Part shown: positions 18,288 to 26,291 of the stretch, in pieces | How positions within the stretch are numbered: position 1 is the stretch's first letter | Layout: every line of letters starts with the position of its first letter | Assembly (NCBI GenBank): GCA_029565415.1 | Contig: JAKQOH010000065.1 | Location: 1 to 45,898 of the forward strand | Direction of reading: 5' to 3' | Source: Candidatus Rifleibacteriota bacterium | Lineage (GTDB): Bacteria; Riflebacteria; Ozemobacteria; Ozemobacterales; Ozemobacteraceae | Length of the DNA stretch: 45,898 nt | Translations under genes and position numbers: made by a program | The notes under the pieces: model-generated | The model's database searches: none | What the model saw: only the letters and a program-made list of their open reading frames with translations | Told to the model about the DNA's origin: nothing

Positions 18288-19159
18288 GGGGTTTCTCCCA
18301 TCGTTTCCGGTATGTCGGCTTCCGCACGGCAGCCGGAGAAGAACGCGGCGAGCTCGGCTTTCCTGGCATCGCTGGAGCCCGTTTCCCTCATGATTGCATC
18401 GAGCCGCGGCGTGGGGCTGATGATCCGATCCTGTTCCGTCTGAATCAACCGCTCGTCCTCGAGGAACCGCATGACGCGGAAAAGCAGGCCGATCTGGTTG
18501 TTTTCGGTCATTGCAAGCCGCACCTTCGTTTCGTCGTATGGCATCATCTCGTCCCATGCTTTGAGGATGCCTGGCATGTTCAGCCGCAGATCATCCCGGC
18601 CTTCAGCAGCCATGCCGGAATCGCGCACGAACTGGAGTTTTCCGTTCAGAAACGTGTGCCACTCCTCGATCGTGACGAAATCCCGACTCTTGATATCAAA
18701 GCCGTCACCTCGATAGAACAGGCTCAGCAGGGCCAGGATGGAAAAACAGGCGAGGGCCAGGTCATTGTTGTTCTTCACCTTGAGTCTCTGACGAAGCTCC
18801 TGATTGGAAAAGCCGAACAACTCGTTGTCGAGCGCCGGGCTCAAAAACACTTCGGTCGGAGTGACGAGCAATTGCAGATCGAACTCCTCTTCAAGAATGC
18901 TCACGGCCTCCAGCACCTCATCGTTGTCCAGACTTCGACACAACTGGGCGTCGCGGATCCGTGAAAGGCTGCCCTGCTGAAGCAACACGCGGAAAATACG
19001 TGCGGCGGTTCTCCAGGCGCCAGAGCGTGTCATAAAAATCTCATCTTGAGCAGGCGTTGGGAGATTGGAGCCGCTTACATCGTTTATGGGCCCTGTCGCG
19101 GGTTGATCGGGGCCTGGGTTCGTCGGTGAGAATGAACCGGTGGAAGATGCGTCAGTCAT
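18278..19159 (-). CDS. jetB: Wadjet JetB (MukE/MksE-like, DUF4194-type)
   Basis: A protein of 293 residues from ATG 19159, the small kite-like partner that bridges JetA and JetC in the Wadjet SMC complex. The first 40 residues are Ser/Pro/Thr-rich and probably disordered; the rest is a mixed winged-helix-type domain (IFRVLLQQGSLSRIRD, then SILEEEFDLQLLVTP). I chose MTDASST because GAGGT lies 7 nt upstream; an upstream in-frame ATG at 19177 would extend it by six residues into jetA. The start overlaps the jetA stop by 8 nt and its own stop overlaps jetC by 10 nt, so expression is probably coupled. Family assignment rests on size, order and resemblance to DUF4194 proteins. Confidence 0.85.
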   Translation of the reverse strand: MTDASSTGSFSPTNPGPDQPATGPINDVSGSNLPTPAQDEIFMTRSGAWRTAARIFRVLLQQGSLSRIRDAQLCRSLDNDEVLEAVSILEEEFDLQLLVTPTEVFLSPALDNELFGFSNQELRQRLKVKNNNDLALACFSILALLSLFYRGDGFDIKSRDFVTIEEWHTFLNGKLQFVRDSGMAAEGRDDLRLNMPGILKAWDEMMPYDETKVRLAMTENNQIGLLFRVMRFLEDERLIQTEQDRIISPTPRLDAIMRETGSSDARKAELAAFFSGCRAEADIPETMGETPCR

Positions 19160-20804
19160 GGTCGCTACCTCGCGCAACGGCTTCCAGATGTGAATCTGGA
19201 AGGGTGTTCAGAATGAAGCGGAAATCCGTGACCTCCGTTCCATTGTCGAGACGAAGAATCGAAGACGTGGCCGTGACCGTCAAATCCATTCTGTCTGGAG
19301 GGTCGGGCTGGTCACGAAGAATATCGAGAAGAATACCTTCCAGGCTCAGCTCCTCGGCGTCGCTGAGAATGCGGCCCGGCTCACGGCATAGGTGCGCCAG
19401 GTCGATGGTATCGGCCTGGTGGAGCATGATGAGAATCTGAATGAATTCGAACGAGCCTGTCAGTTCGGTGCGAACGGTCTCCGGAAGCGTGCCGATGATC
19501 GTCGAGAGTGCGAGCGGAGAAGAATGGCGCAGCGCGTCGAGAACGTGTTGAAGGAACGCAGTGCATCGCTGCCGGCGCAACCGCTTGAGCTCGATGGCTT
19601 CGGCGTTCTCGGGTATCAGGGTGTTGTCCTCGAGTCCTTCTTCCGTGGTCGAGCCGTCGGTGCCCCGCACCGCCCACTCCGTGAAACAGCGCCATGGATT
19701 GAATCGCTTCCCGAGCGAGGAGGGGAGAAATGATCTGACGCACCCCGTGAGGGCATGAATGGGGTGCCCCCCGCGCAACAAAACGTCGAGCAGTTCCGTT
19801 TCTGGAAGCAGTCGCGAGCGAAATCCGCGAGCGAACTGGTTCTCGAGTGATGACCGGTAGGATTCCTGAAGCTTCTGCTTTTGAAGAAACAGCCTGCCGT
19901 GCTCTCCGATGAGCTTGTCGAGCCGCTGCTCGATCTTTCTGAGCCATCCGAGCGTTTCTTCGTCCTTCTGATTGAGCGTCACGCCCGGCTTTTCGATGAT
20001 CGCGCGTCGTTCGATGGTCTGCCGTCTTTGCTCCTGAAACTCCCTGTGTTCCTGATCGAAATGGTCGTAAATGCGCCGGTGCAGCTCGGCATACTGCTCG
20101 AAGGGGATCTGAAGCGCATTCATCGCGGCTCTGTCCGAGATGTCACGCATGTCACGCTCCAGTTGCTGGATCAGCACGGAAAGGGAGCCAAGCCTTTGCA
20201 GAGCCCCGGCGAAGTTTCCTTTTTCGAGCTGCTGGCGCAAAAACAGCTGCTCGATCGAAACCATGGCTTCCATTCTATATTCGCGTGTCTGGAACAGAAA
20301 ACCCAGACCCTGCGTTGTCAGCCGGAACTTTGCCGGCCCGCCGACGGTGAAATCCCGTTCGACGGCGATCAAGCGAACGGGAATGGCGATCTCCTTTCCG
20401 TCCAGAGGATCCCGCCAGCGGAATTCCCACGGCTTGCCGCCATTCTGCAGCAGCTCGAAAAAAAGAATGTGGGCCCATTCCCTGGCCTTTTCGGGGTCTG
20501 GTTGTTCCGCTGACTTCGCGAGGCCATTTGAACCGCTCCATCGGGGTGCAACCGGATCAACATCCGGCTCGCGTGGGTCGTTGGCGAGGGATTCGACGAG
20601 GGCTACGATATCGGTGAACTCTGTCGGACTGCCGGCGAGCATGTTTTCATACAAGAGCCGTAAGGCGGCGAAGCCGAGGAGCTTCGGATCGAGTCGCTCG
20701 AGACGCCGACTCGCGGCAACGGAGGCGAAGAACGCCATGGGCGCGAGTGTTTCCAGGCGCTGGTGAAGATCGTGGAACAGGATGTCGGGGGAGGGAAGCG
20801 TCAT
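19152..20804 (-). CDS. jetA: Wadjet JetA (MukF-like kleisin)
   Basis: A 550-residue kleisin-type subunit. The N-terminal region (LFHDLHQRLETLAPMAFF and LLGFAALRLLYENM) resembles the winged-helix start of JetA/MukF-like proteins. The middle, about residues 200-330, is strongly helical with a likely coiled coil (HREFQEQRRQTIERR, RKIEQRLDKLIGEH). A C-terminal winged-helix part follows. In Wadjet, JetA closes the SMC ring and tethers JetD-dependent cleavage. The start ATG overlaps the jetD stop as ATGA at 20801-20804. The gene sits second in a D-A-B-C operon, which as I recall is the type II Wadjet order. Confidence 0.87.
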   Translation of the reverse strand: MTLPSPDILFHDLHQRLETLAPMAFFASVAASRRLERLDPKLLGFAALRLLYENMLAGSPTEFTDIVALVESLANDPREPDVDPVAPRWSGSNGLAKSAEQPDPEKAREWAHILFFELLQNGGKPWEFRWRDPLDGKEIAIPVRLIAVERDFTVGGPAKFRLTTQGLGFLFQTREYRMEAMVSIEQLFLRQQLEKGNFAGALQRLGSLSVLIQQLERDMRDISDRAAMNALQIPFEQYAELHRRIYDHFDQEHREFQEQRRQTIERRAIIEKPGVTLNQKDEETLGWLRKIEQRLDKLIGEHGRLFLQKQKLQESYRSSLENQFARGFRSRLLPETELLDVLLRGGHPIHALTGCVRSFLPSSLGKRFNPWRCFTEWAVRGTDGSTTEEGLEDNTLIPENAEAIELKRLRRQRCTAFLQHVLDALRHSSPLALSTIIGTLPETVRTELTGSFEFIQILIMLHQADTIDLAHLCREPGRILSDAEELSLEGILLDILRDQPDPPDRMDLTVTATSSILRLDNGTEVTDFRFILNTLPDSHLEAVARGSDHD

Positions 20805-21823
20805 GGCTTGAGTATACTATGTACCATGGTATAGACGACAGCTTCCTGTGGTAGATATCTGCCTGATTTCAGAATCGATGCTGCTATCTCCGCAGATGCG
20901 GGGGAGAGAAGCGAGAAAAACGCGTCGATTTCGAGTCTCCGTTCGGAGCGGGTGCAGGGCGGGGCTTTGTCGGCGACGTCGAGCATGGCTTCGTAGAAGG
21001 CTGACGCGGGCTCGATATGCCAATCGGGATAGGCATTCCGTAGTTCGAGGAAAATTGCGATGCCTTCCGGATCGAGATCGCCCCAATACATGAATCGCAA
21101 CATGTCTGGATTCGGGTTCAGCATTTCGAGGCTGAACGAAAGACTTCGCAGAATCTTCCGGCCCTCGCCAAAGATCAGGGCATCGATGGGATCAGCGCCG
21201 AGAACGCGTCGTCCCGTTCGGAGAACGCGATTCAGTGAAGAAAATGAATCCCGATTTTCGCTGATCAGAATCGTGTGCGGAGCCTGGGTATACGAAAAAA
21301 AGACGAACGGCTCAGAAGTTCGAAAACAGTCAAGGATTTGCAGTGATACGCCGAGACGTCTGAGAATTGTCAAACCCTCTCTGAGAAGTAACTTTTCGTC
21401 TCCGAAAATTTCGAACGACCGCTCGTTTGCCGGAATGACGGCCGGGCTCACCCGACCTCTTCGCCGGACGTAAGCGGCAATTGGATCGATGAGATTCCGA
21501 TCTTCCGTATACTGCTTCGGATGGGAAGAGTAATACTCGTTCGTCAGAGGTTGAGGCAGGGTGAGAAGAGCGTGCCGAAGTCCATCGGAAGCCGAGCCCC
21601 GGGGTGGCATGACGCGATATCTGGCGGCAAGAGGAGGGACGCGGCCATTCCCCCCCGAGGACTTGACCGGAATGAGCATGCCATTGGTGACGGCTGTTTT
21701 CACGGCATCGAAGCACTCCGCGTATTCATGAAACCAGGATTCGATGAGAGCGGAGGAAATATATTTGTGCTCATATTCCATGAGGTGCGTTTGGAAGGTG
21801 ATCATGACTTCATGGTAAGGCAT
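20801..21823 (-). CDS. jetD: Wadjet nuclease JetD (TOPRIM, topo VI A-like)
   Basis: A protein of 340 residues from ATG 21823, the endonuclease of the Wadjet system that cuts circular plasmid DNA. The TOPRIM Asp pair is visible in FMYWGDLDPEG (D249, D251), and a candidate catalytic Glu lies in ISENRDSF (E189). The N-terminal half is a winged-helix DNA-binding region of the DUF3322 kind. The frame is open far upstream into the NHL lipoprotein and cyclase genes, but that part is antisense noise. An alternative ATG is at 21805. The gene is slightly shorter than typical JetD proteins of around 380-400 residues, so the N-terminus could be reduced. It leads the operon and is divergent from the lipoprotein gene, with 78 bp between them that must hold both promoters. 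Confidence 0.88.
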   Translation of the reverse strand: MPYHEVMITFQTHLMEYEHKYISSALIESWFHEYAECFDAVKTAVTNGMLIPVKSSGGNGRVPPLAARYRVMPPRGSASDGLRHALLTLPQPLTNEYYSSHPKQYTEDRNLIDPIAAYVRRRGRVSPAVIPANERSFEIFGDEKLLLREGLTILRRLGVSLQILDCFRTSEPFVFFSYTQAPHTILISENRDSFSSLNRVLRTGRRVLGADPIDALIFGEGRKILRSLSFSLEMLNPNPDMLRFMYWGDLDPEGIAIFLELRNAYPDWHIEPASAFYEAMLDVADKAPPCTRSERRLEIDAFFSLLSPASAEIAASILKSGRYLPQEAVVYTMVHSILKP

Positions 21824-21901
21824 GTTGAGAATCCCGGGCAAGTTGTTGGTATCGGCTCGAATGACTTGGCAGGGGGGGAAGGAGGGTGTACACTGCATGA
21901 C

Positions 21902-22900
21902 ATGAGAGAAACGATGAATCTGAAGAGCCGGCGCTCCCCAGCGAGCCGCCTGGGGCGGTTGGTGCTCACCGTGGTGGTGTTCATCTCCTGTCTGGTTGTT
22001 AGTGGCTGTGCGGTCGGGCGGCCGGAGCTGAACCGGCCGAACCTGATCGCGGCTTCCCCGGATGGGAACCGTCTGTTCATTTCGGATTCGCGGAACTCGC
22101 GTGTTCTCGTCGTCGACCGGGAATTCCGGGTTCGGCACGAGATCCCCCTGCGACCGGAACAGGCGATCTGGGGCTTGAATACGAGCGCCGCCGGGGAAAT
22201 CGTCATCGCAGGCACCCGGCTTGCGAAAGCGACGTTCGACGCCGAGGAAAAGCGGGCGAACGCCGTGGCCGAAGTGCAATTCATGAGCTTCGACGGAAGA
22301 CCGGGGGACAAGCTCGAGTGGCGTTCCGAACAGGGCCCCGTCGTCTATCCGAGGCAGGTGTTCCCGCTTCCCGATGGCGGGGTGGCGGTCACGGACCTCC
22401 GGAAAAACAAGGTGTTCCTGCTCGAGCGCAACGGCACCATGCGGATCTCCATCGGCGAGTTCGGTCGGGGGGACGGTCAGCTCTACTGCCCGAGCGATGT
22501 GATCGTCGATGCCGCAGGGAAGCTGCTGGTCGTCGACTCCTACAATCACCGCCTCGTCGAGTTCGCCCCCGACGGCCGGTATCTGCGAACGATCGGCCGG
22601 AAGGGATCGGGGGCCGGTGAACTCCTGTTTCCCCAGAATATCGCCCGCGATGAAACCGGCCGTATCTACTGCACCGACATGGGCAACATGCGGGTGTCGG
22701 TGTTCGATGCGGCCGGCGGCTTCCTGCGGCATATCCCGATGCCGCTGGCATCGGGAACGAATGGCCTGTGCGAGCTGTTCGGCATCGCCGTCGCCACGGC
22801 CCCGGCCGAGCTGTACGTCGCCGACTCGCTGAACTCCTGCATTTACGTCTTCGACACCGACGGCCGGCACAAGGCGACGATCGATCGCGTCCGGCTCTGA
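21902..22900 (+). CDS. NHL-repeat beta-propeller lipoprotein
   Basis: A 332-residue predicted lipoprotein. The N-terminus has Arg/Lys residues, a hydrophobic core (LVLTVVVFISCLV) and a lipobox VVSGC, followed by about six NHL-type blades with repeats such as LLVVDSYNHRLVEFAPDGR and IYCTDMGNMRVSVFDAAG. NHL propellers bind protein or ligand partners; no enzyme motif is visible. I placed the start at ATG 21902; AGGAGG at 21880-21885 is rather distant, and ATG 21914 is an alternative. It lies 30 bp upstream of a diguanylate cyclase gene on the same strand, so the two are probably one operon and the lipoprotein could be linked to the cyclase's sensing (inference). Confidence 0.82.
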   Translation: MRETMNLKSRRSPASRLGRLVLTVVVFISCLVVSGCAVGRPELNRPNLIAASPDGNRLFISDSRNSRVLVVDREFRVRHEIPLRPEQAIWGLNTSAAGEIVIAGTRLAKATFDAEEKRANAVAEVQFMSFDGRPGDKLEWRSEQGPVVYPRQVFPLPDGGVAVTDLRKNKVFLLERNGTMRISIGEFGRGDGQLYCPSDVIVDAAGKLLVVDSYNHRLVEFAPDGRYLRTIGRKGSGAGELLFPQNIARDETGRIYCTDMGNMRVSVFDAAGGFLRHIPMPLASGTNGLCELFGIAVATAPAELYVADSLNSCIYVFDTDGRHKATIDRVRL

Positions 22901-22930
22901 GCCGTCCGGCGCATCGAACGGAGAACGAGC

Positions 22931-24727
22931 ATGAAACTGAAATGGAAGATGTCGCTGGTGTTCGGTGTCCTGGGCGCATGCAGCGCGGCTCTGGCCGGCT
23001 ATATCGTGTTCCGGACGGCTCTCCGGCAGTTCGAACGCTCGATGGCCGACGAACTCCGCGCGGTCGCCGAGGTGTCTCGCCGGATTGTCCAGCCCGACCG
23101 CCTCGGGACGATCCAGGCCGTGGATGATGCGTATTATCTCGAGCTCAAGTCGATGATGAAAAGCATGCAGGAACAGTTCGAGCTCGACTGGTGCGCGATC
23201 TATCGATATAACGGCAATTATTTCACCCACATCGTCGACGGCTCCGAAATGGGGGAGGAGTTCGTGCCGGGGTATCCGATCATGGATATCCCGTCCGAGC
23301 TGATCAACGCCTGGAAGGACGTGCGGCCGACCTACTCGGCCGGCAACGTCGATGCTTTCGGCATGTGGATGAGCGCCTACATGCCGATCACGAACGCTTC
23401 GTCGGCCGTTGTCGGGGTTCTGGACGTGAGCCGCAACAATGATGTGCTCCTGAGGTTCATCCGCCGGGCCACGCTCGACACGATCGAGGTGATGCTGCTG
23501 ATCGGCCTCGTCACGATCGTCGTCTGCTTCGTCTTTTCGAAATACCTGACGCGATCGATCGACCGCCTGATTCACGGCACCCAGGAGCTGGCGGCCGGGA
23601 ATCTCGGTCATCGCGTGGCCGGCGTCTCGACGCGCGACGAGATCGGCATGCTTGCCGGCACGTTCAACGAGATGGCCGAGCAGCTTTCTCAGAACAGGAC
23701 AGTTCTCGAACGCAAGATCTTCGAAGTCTCCACGCTGTACGAGATCAGCCAGCAGATCAACTACGCCAGCAGTGCACGCGACATCCTCCAGCTCATCCTG
23801 CGCAAATGTATCGAGGGTCTCGCCGCCGGCCGCGGAAGCATCCTGATGTTCAACGAGGAGACCGGCAAGCTGATCGTCGACGTGGCGGTGGGCGAGGGGG
23901 TGGAGCCGGTCACGAAGCGGATCGAGTTCGCCCCGGGCGAAGGCGTTGCCGGCAGAGTGTTCGAAAGCCAGCGGATGCTGCTCGATAATGCTCCCGCCGA
24001 ACCCGATTTCAAGCCGTATCCGGGCGAGTCCGGCTCGCCCATCCACAACATCATGTGCCTGCCGCTGATGGTCGAGAAGCGGTCGATCGGGGTCATGAAC
24101 ATCGTCAACAAGCGCGGCTCGGGGTTCGGTGACGCCGATGTCGCGTTCGCTGGAACGATGGCCTCCCAGATCGCGCTGACGATCGAAAAGACCCGTCTCT
24201 ACGAGCTCTCGATCACGGACGGGCTGACGAAGCTGTTCGTACACCGGTATTTCCAGATCGTGATGGACAACGAACTGAAGCGGGCCAAGCGGTACGGCTC
24301 GTGCCTCAGTCTTATATTGATGGATATTGATCACTTCAAGAAGTTCAACGACACCTACGGTCACCAGATGGGTGACCGGGTGCTGTCCCTGACGGCGCTG
24401 ATCCTGCGCGAGGCCGTTCGGAGCATCGACGTGCCCTGCCGGTACGGGGGCGAGGAGTTCGCCGTCGTCCTGCCCGAAACCGACGCCCAGAACACCTACA
24501 GCGTCGCCGAGCGCATCCGCAAAGCCGTCGAAGCCTACGATTTTCCCTCCCTCGAGGGCAGCATTCTCAAGGTGACCGTCAGCCTCGGCATCGCCTCGTT
24601 CCCCGAGCATGGCACAGAAAAGGCTGATCTGATCAAGCGTTCCGACGAGGCGATGTACTGGTCGAAGGAAGCCGGCCGCAATCGCGTCACCGTCTGGAGC
24701 CCCGCCGGAAAGCCCACCGCCGGCTGA
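22931..24727 (+). CDS. Membrane diguanylate cyclase: sensor, HAMP, GAF, GGDEF
   Basis: A 598-residue inner-membrane protein that should make c-di-GMP from GTP. Order: TM helix at about 9-28, periplasmic sensor at about 29-184, second TM at about 185-203, HAMP at about 204-256, GAF at about 270-420, GGDEF domain at about 425-590. The active site is intact: RYGGEEFAVV with GGEEF at 506-510, and metal-binding D465 in LILMDIDHFKKFNDTYGH. The RxxD inhibitory site is present (R497-S-I-D500, five residues before GGEEF), so product inhibition is expected. GGAG precedes the ATG. A paralogue with the same SITDG-LFVHRYF entry motif lies at 35601-37670. The sensed signal is unknown. Confidence 0.92.
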   Translation: MKLKWKMSLVFGVLGACSAALAGYIVFRTALRQFERSMADELRAVAEVSRRIVQPDRLGTIQAVDDAYYLELKSMMKSMQEQFELDWCAIYRYNGNYFTHIVDGSEMGEEFVPGYPIMDIPSELINAWKDVRPTYSAGNVDAFGMWMSAYMPITNASSAVVGVLDVSRNNDVLLRFIRRATLDTIEVMLLIGLVTIVVCFVFSKYLTRSIDRLIHGTQELAAGNLGHRVAGVSTRDEIGMLAGTFNEMAEQLSQNRTVLERKIFEVSTLYEISQQINYASSARDILQLILRKCIEGLAAGRGSILMFNEETGKLIVDVAVGEGVEPVTKRIEFAPGEGVAGRVFESQRMLLDNAPAEPDFKPYPGESGSPIHNIMCLPLMVEKRSIGVMNIVNKRGSGFGDADVAFAGTMASQIALTIEKTRLYELSITDGLTKLFVHRYFQIVMDNELKRAKRYGSCLSLILMDIDHFKKFNDTYGHQMGDRVLSLTALILREAVRSIDVPCRYGGEEFAVVLPETDAQNTYSVAERIRKAVEAYDFPSLEGSILKVTVSLGIASFPEHGTEKADLIKRSDEAMYWSKEAGRNRVTVWSPAGKPTAG

Positions 24728-24734
24728 AAAGAAA

Positions 24735-24766
24735 CGCCCCGCCCGCCGGAGAGGCGGAGCGGGACG
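24735..24766 (-). terminator. Intrinsic terminator between convergent genes
   Basis: A GC-rich imperfect hairpin (24735-24747 pairs with 24753-24766 around a GGAGA loop). On the minus strand it is followed by GTTTCTTTTC, so it mainly serves the P-loop gene; it may also stop the cyclase transcript arriving from the other side. Confidence 0.7.
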
Positions 24767-24788
24767 TAACGGACAGTGCAGGTGCGGA

Positions 24789-25958
24789 TCAGCCCGCCAT
24801 GACCTTCAGGGCATACTCGCGATAGAAGGCCGCGCGAGCGGCGGCATCGGGAATCTCGCGGCGCGGCACCGTGACGACGCGGGAGCCGGTCGGCCGGGCG
24901 AACGACTGCTCGACGAACATCTTCACGATGGCAGGCGGGACCGGATACAGGATGTCGAACGGATCCTGCTCCGCCTTTCCCTCGCGGATGGCGCTCGTCC
25001 GCTCCAGGGTCCGCTCGAAGTTGCGGGTGATCAGATCGAGGATGTCGTTCACGTTCCTGCTGAGTCCCTTCCGATCTACCTTTTCCAGGGGGGTGGCCCA
25101 GAGGTTGATCCCCTTCAGCTCGGCCAGCTCCTTCTCGTTCAGGCTGACCGGCGGCTCGAAGTAGACCAGCTTGCACGTGTAGGGGATCCCGGCGAACAGC
25201 GGGTGCGGGTTCTCCATCGTGATCGGGGAGCGGTATTCGAGATCGGTATTGACCCCGTTATAGAATATGCTGTAGCCGCGGCCGAGGTAGATGTCGGTCA
25301 GGCGGTTGACCACCCACCACGCGAGAGTGCTTTCCCAGGGCGCGAAGCAGGGGCCGAACTCCTTGAACAGCAGGTAGCGGATGTTGTCGCAGGAGGCATT
25401 CACCACGTTGCCCAGTTCCCGGTAGAAGGTCGATTTGCCGCACCCCGCGGCGCCGATCGGGATGATCAGGAGCGGATGGGCAGAGGTGAGGGTCTCCTTC
25501 TTCCAGTTCGGGTTCTCGTTCAGGGAATGGGCGATGAAGGCTTCGAGGTGCTCCTCGCCCTTCCTGATGAGCACGGCCGGGTCCTGCTCAGTGATCTGAG
25601 CGACGAGAATGGTGAGGTAGGTGTTGATGATGTGGTAGGGGCTCAGCTTGAAGCAGAAGTCGTAGCGGGCCATCTCGTCGATCGCGCGGGCCGGGTCCGG
25701 TTCCGCCTTGATCAGGTAGGCGCCTTCCTTGACGTTCACGCCGAAGATCGGGCTGTTGTACATGTTCTTCGCATCCCGGAGGAGCGCCTTGGTGTCGCCC
25801 TGCGCCTCGACGGCCTTCAGGATGTTGGTCACGCAGATGGTGACGTCTTTGCCCCACACGATCGAACCGTCGTCCCGGATGACCTCGGCCAAGCCGGTCA
25901 GGCCGTATTTCTGGGCGATCCTGCCAAGAATGTCGCGTGTTCCCTGATGAATGGTCAT
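24789..25958 (-). CDS. P-loop ATPase/kinase-like protein, function unknown
   Basis: A 389-residue cytoplasmic protein. A clear Walker A lies at residues 169-177 (GAAGCGKST) inside a beta-strand context typical of P-loop nucleotide or polynucleotide kinases and zeta-toxin-like folds. The 165 residues before it are a separate, unrecognised domain. After the P-loop come conserved-looking aromatic stretches (APWESTLAWWVV, YSIFYNGVNTDLEYRSP) and a C-terminal helical tail. I chose ATG 25958, which has GAAGGGGA upstream; the frame continues 34 codons further but lacks a good site. The gene stands alone with its own terminator. It could be an RNA- or nucleotide-processing kinase, but nothing here identifies a substrate. 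Confidence 0.75.
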   Translation of the reverse strand: MTIHQGTRDILGRIAQKYGLTGLAEVIRDDGSIVWGKDVTICVTNILKAVEAQGDTKALLRDAKNMYNSPIFGVNVKEGAYLIKAEPDPARAIDEMARYDFCFKLSPYHIINTYLTILVAQITEQDPAVLIRKGEEHLEAFIAHSLNENPNWKKETLTSAHPLLIIPIGAAGCGKSTFYRELGNVVNASCDNIRYLLFKEFGPCFAPWESTLAWWVVNRLTDIYLGRGYSIFYNGVNTDLEYRSPITMENPHPLFAGIPYTCKLVYFEPPVSLNEKELAELKGINLWATPLEKVDRKGLSRNVNDILDLITRNFERTLERTSAIREGKAEQDPFDILYPVPPAIVKMFVEQSFARPTGSRVVTVPRREIPDAAARAAFYREYALKVMAG

Positions 25959-26291
25959 GATGTTCCCCTTCGATGGATTTCGATCTCTCTCCACGAATAC
26001 CATGCCGCCGCCCCGGCTGTCCTCACGAATCTCTGCATCCTGGTATGTTGGTTTCGTCATGAGAACCGATCCGCAGATTTCGCAGATTGCACAGATGAAA
26101 AACAGACTTTTTTCTCGATAGAAGAGCCAGGGTACAAGGAAAATCAGGTTTTTCCCGGTGTTCTTTCCTATCTGCGTTCATCTGCCCTCCATCTGCGGAT
26201 ACGGTCTTGAATCCGAGGGATATTTCAACGGATTATCTCTGCGGAATTTGTGGATCGGTTCCAGGGGAGGATCCGCGGTGGTGCCGGCTCA
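25959..26291. other. Gene-free gap with a periodic repeat element
   Basis: A 333-bp gap between two co-directional minus-strand genes. It holds the repeat at 26068-26200; the rest shows no gene or convincing terminator. The promoter of the P-loop gene should lie here. Confidence 0.6.
26068..26200. repeat. Intergenic inverted element of 9-nt CAGAT-type periods, copy 1
   Basis: The left arm at 26068-26097 reads as 9-nt iterations (CGCAGATTT, CGCAGATTG, CACAGATGA). The right arm at 26170-26200 is the inverted form and ends ATCTGCGGAT, mirroring the left arm's ATCCGCAGAT. About 70 bp separate the arms. A second copy with the same plan is at 42274-42355. Confidence 0.75.

Noticed and set aside
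18288..18557. 90-codon N-terminal extension of JetC
   Set aside because: It overlaps jetB completely, and the SMC fold begins naturally at 18287.
21824..24610. Long upstream extension of the jetD frame on the minus strand
   Set aside because: It lies antisense to two well-supported plus-strand genes and reads as Asp/His/Arg-rich noise.
26068..26200. CRISPR array
   Set aside because: The periodicity is 9 nt without spacers, and there are no cas genes.
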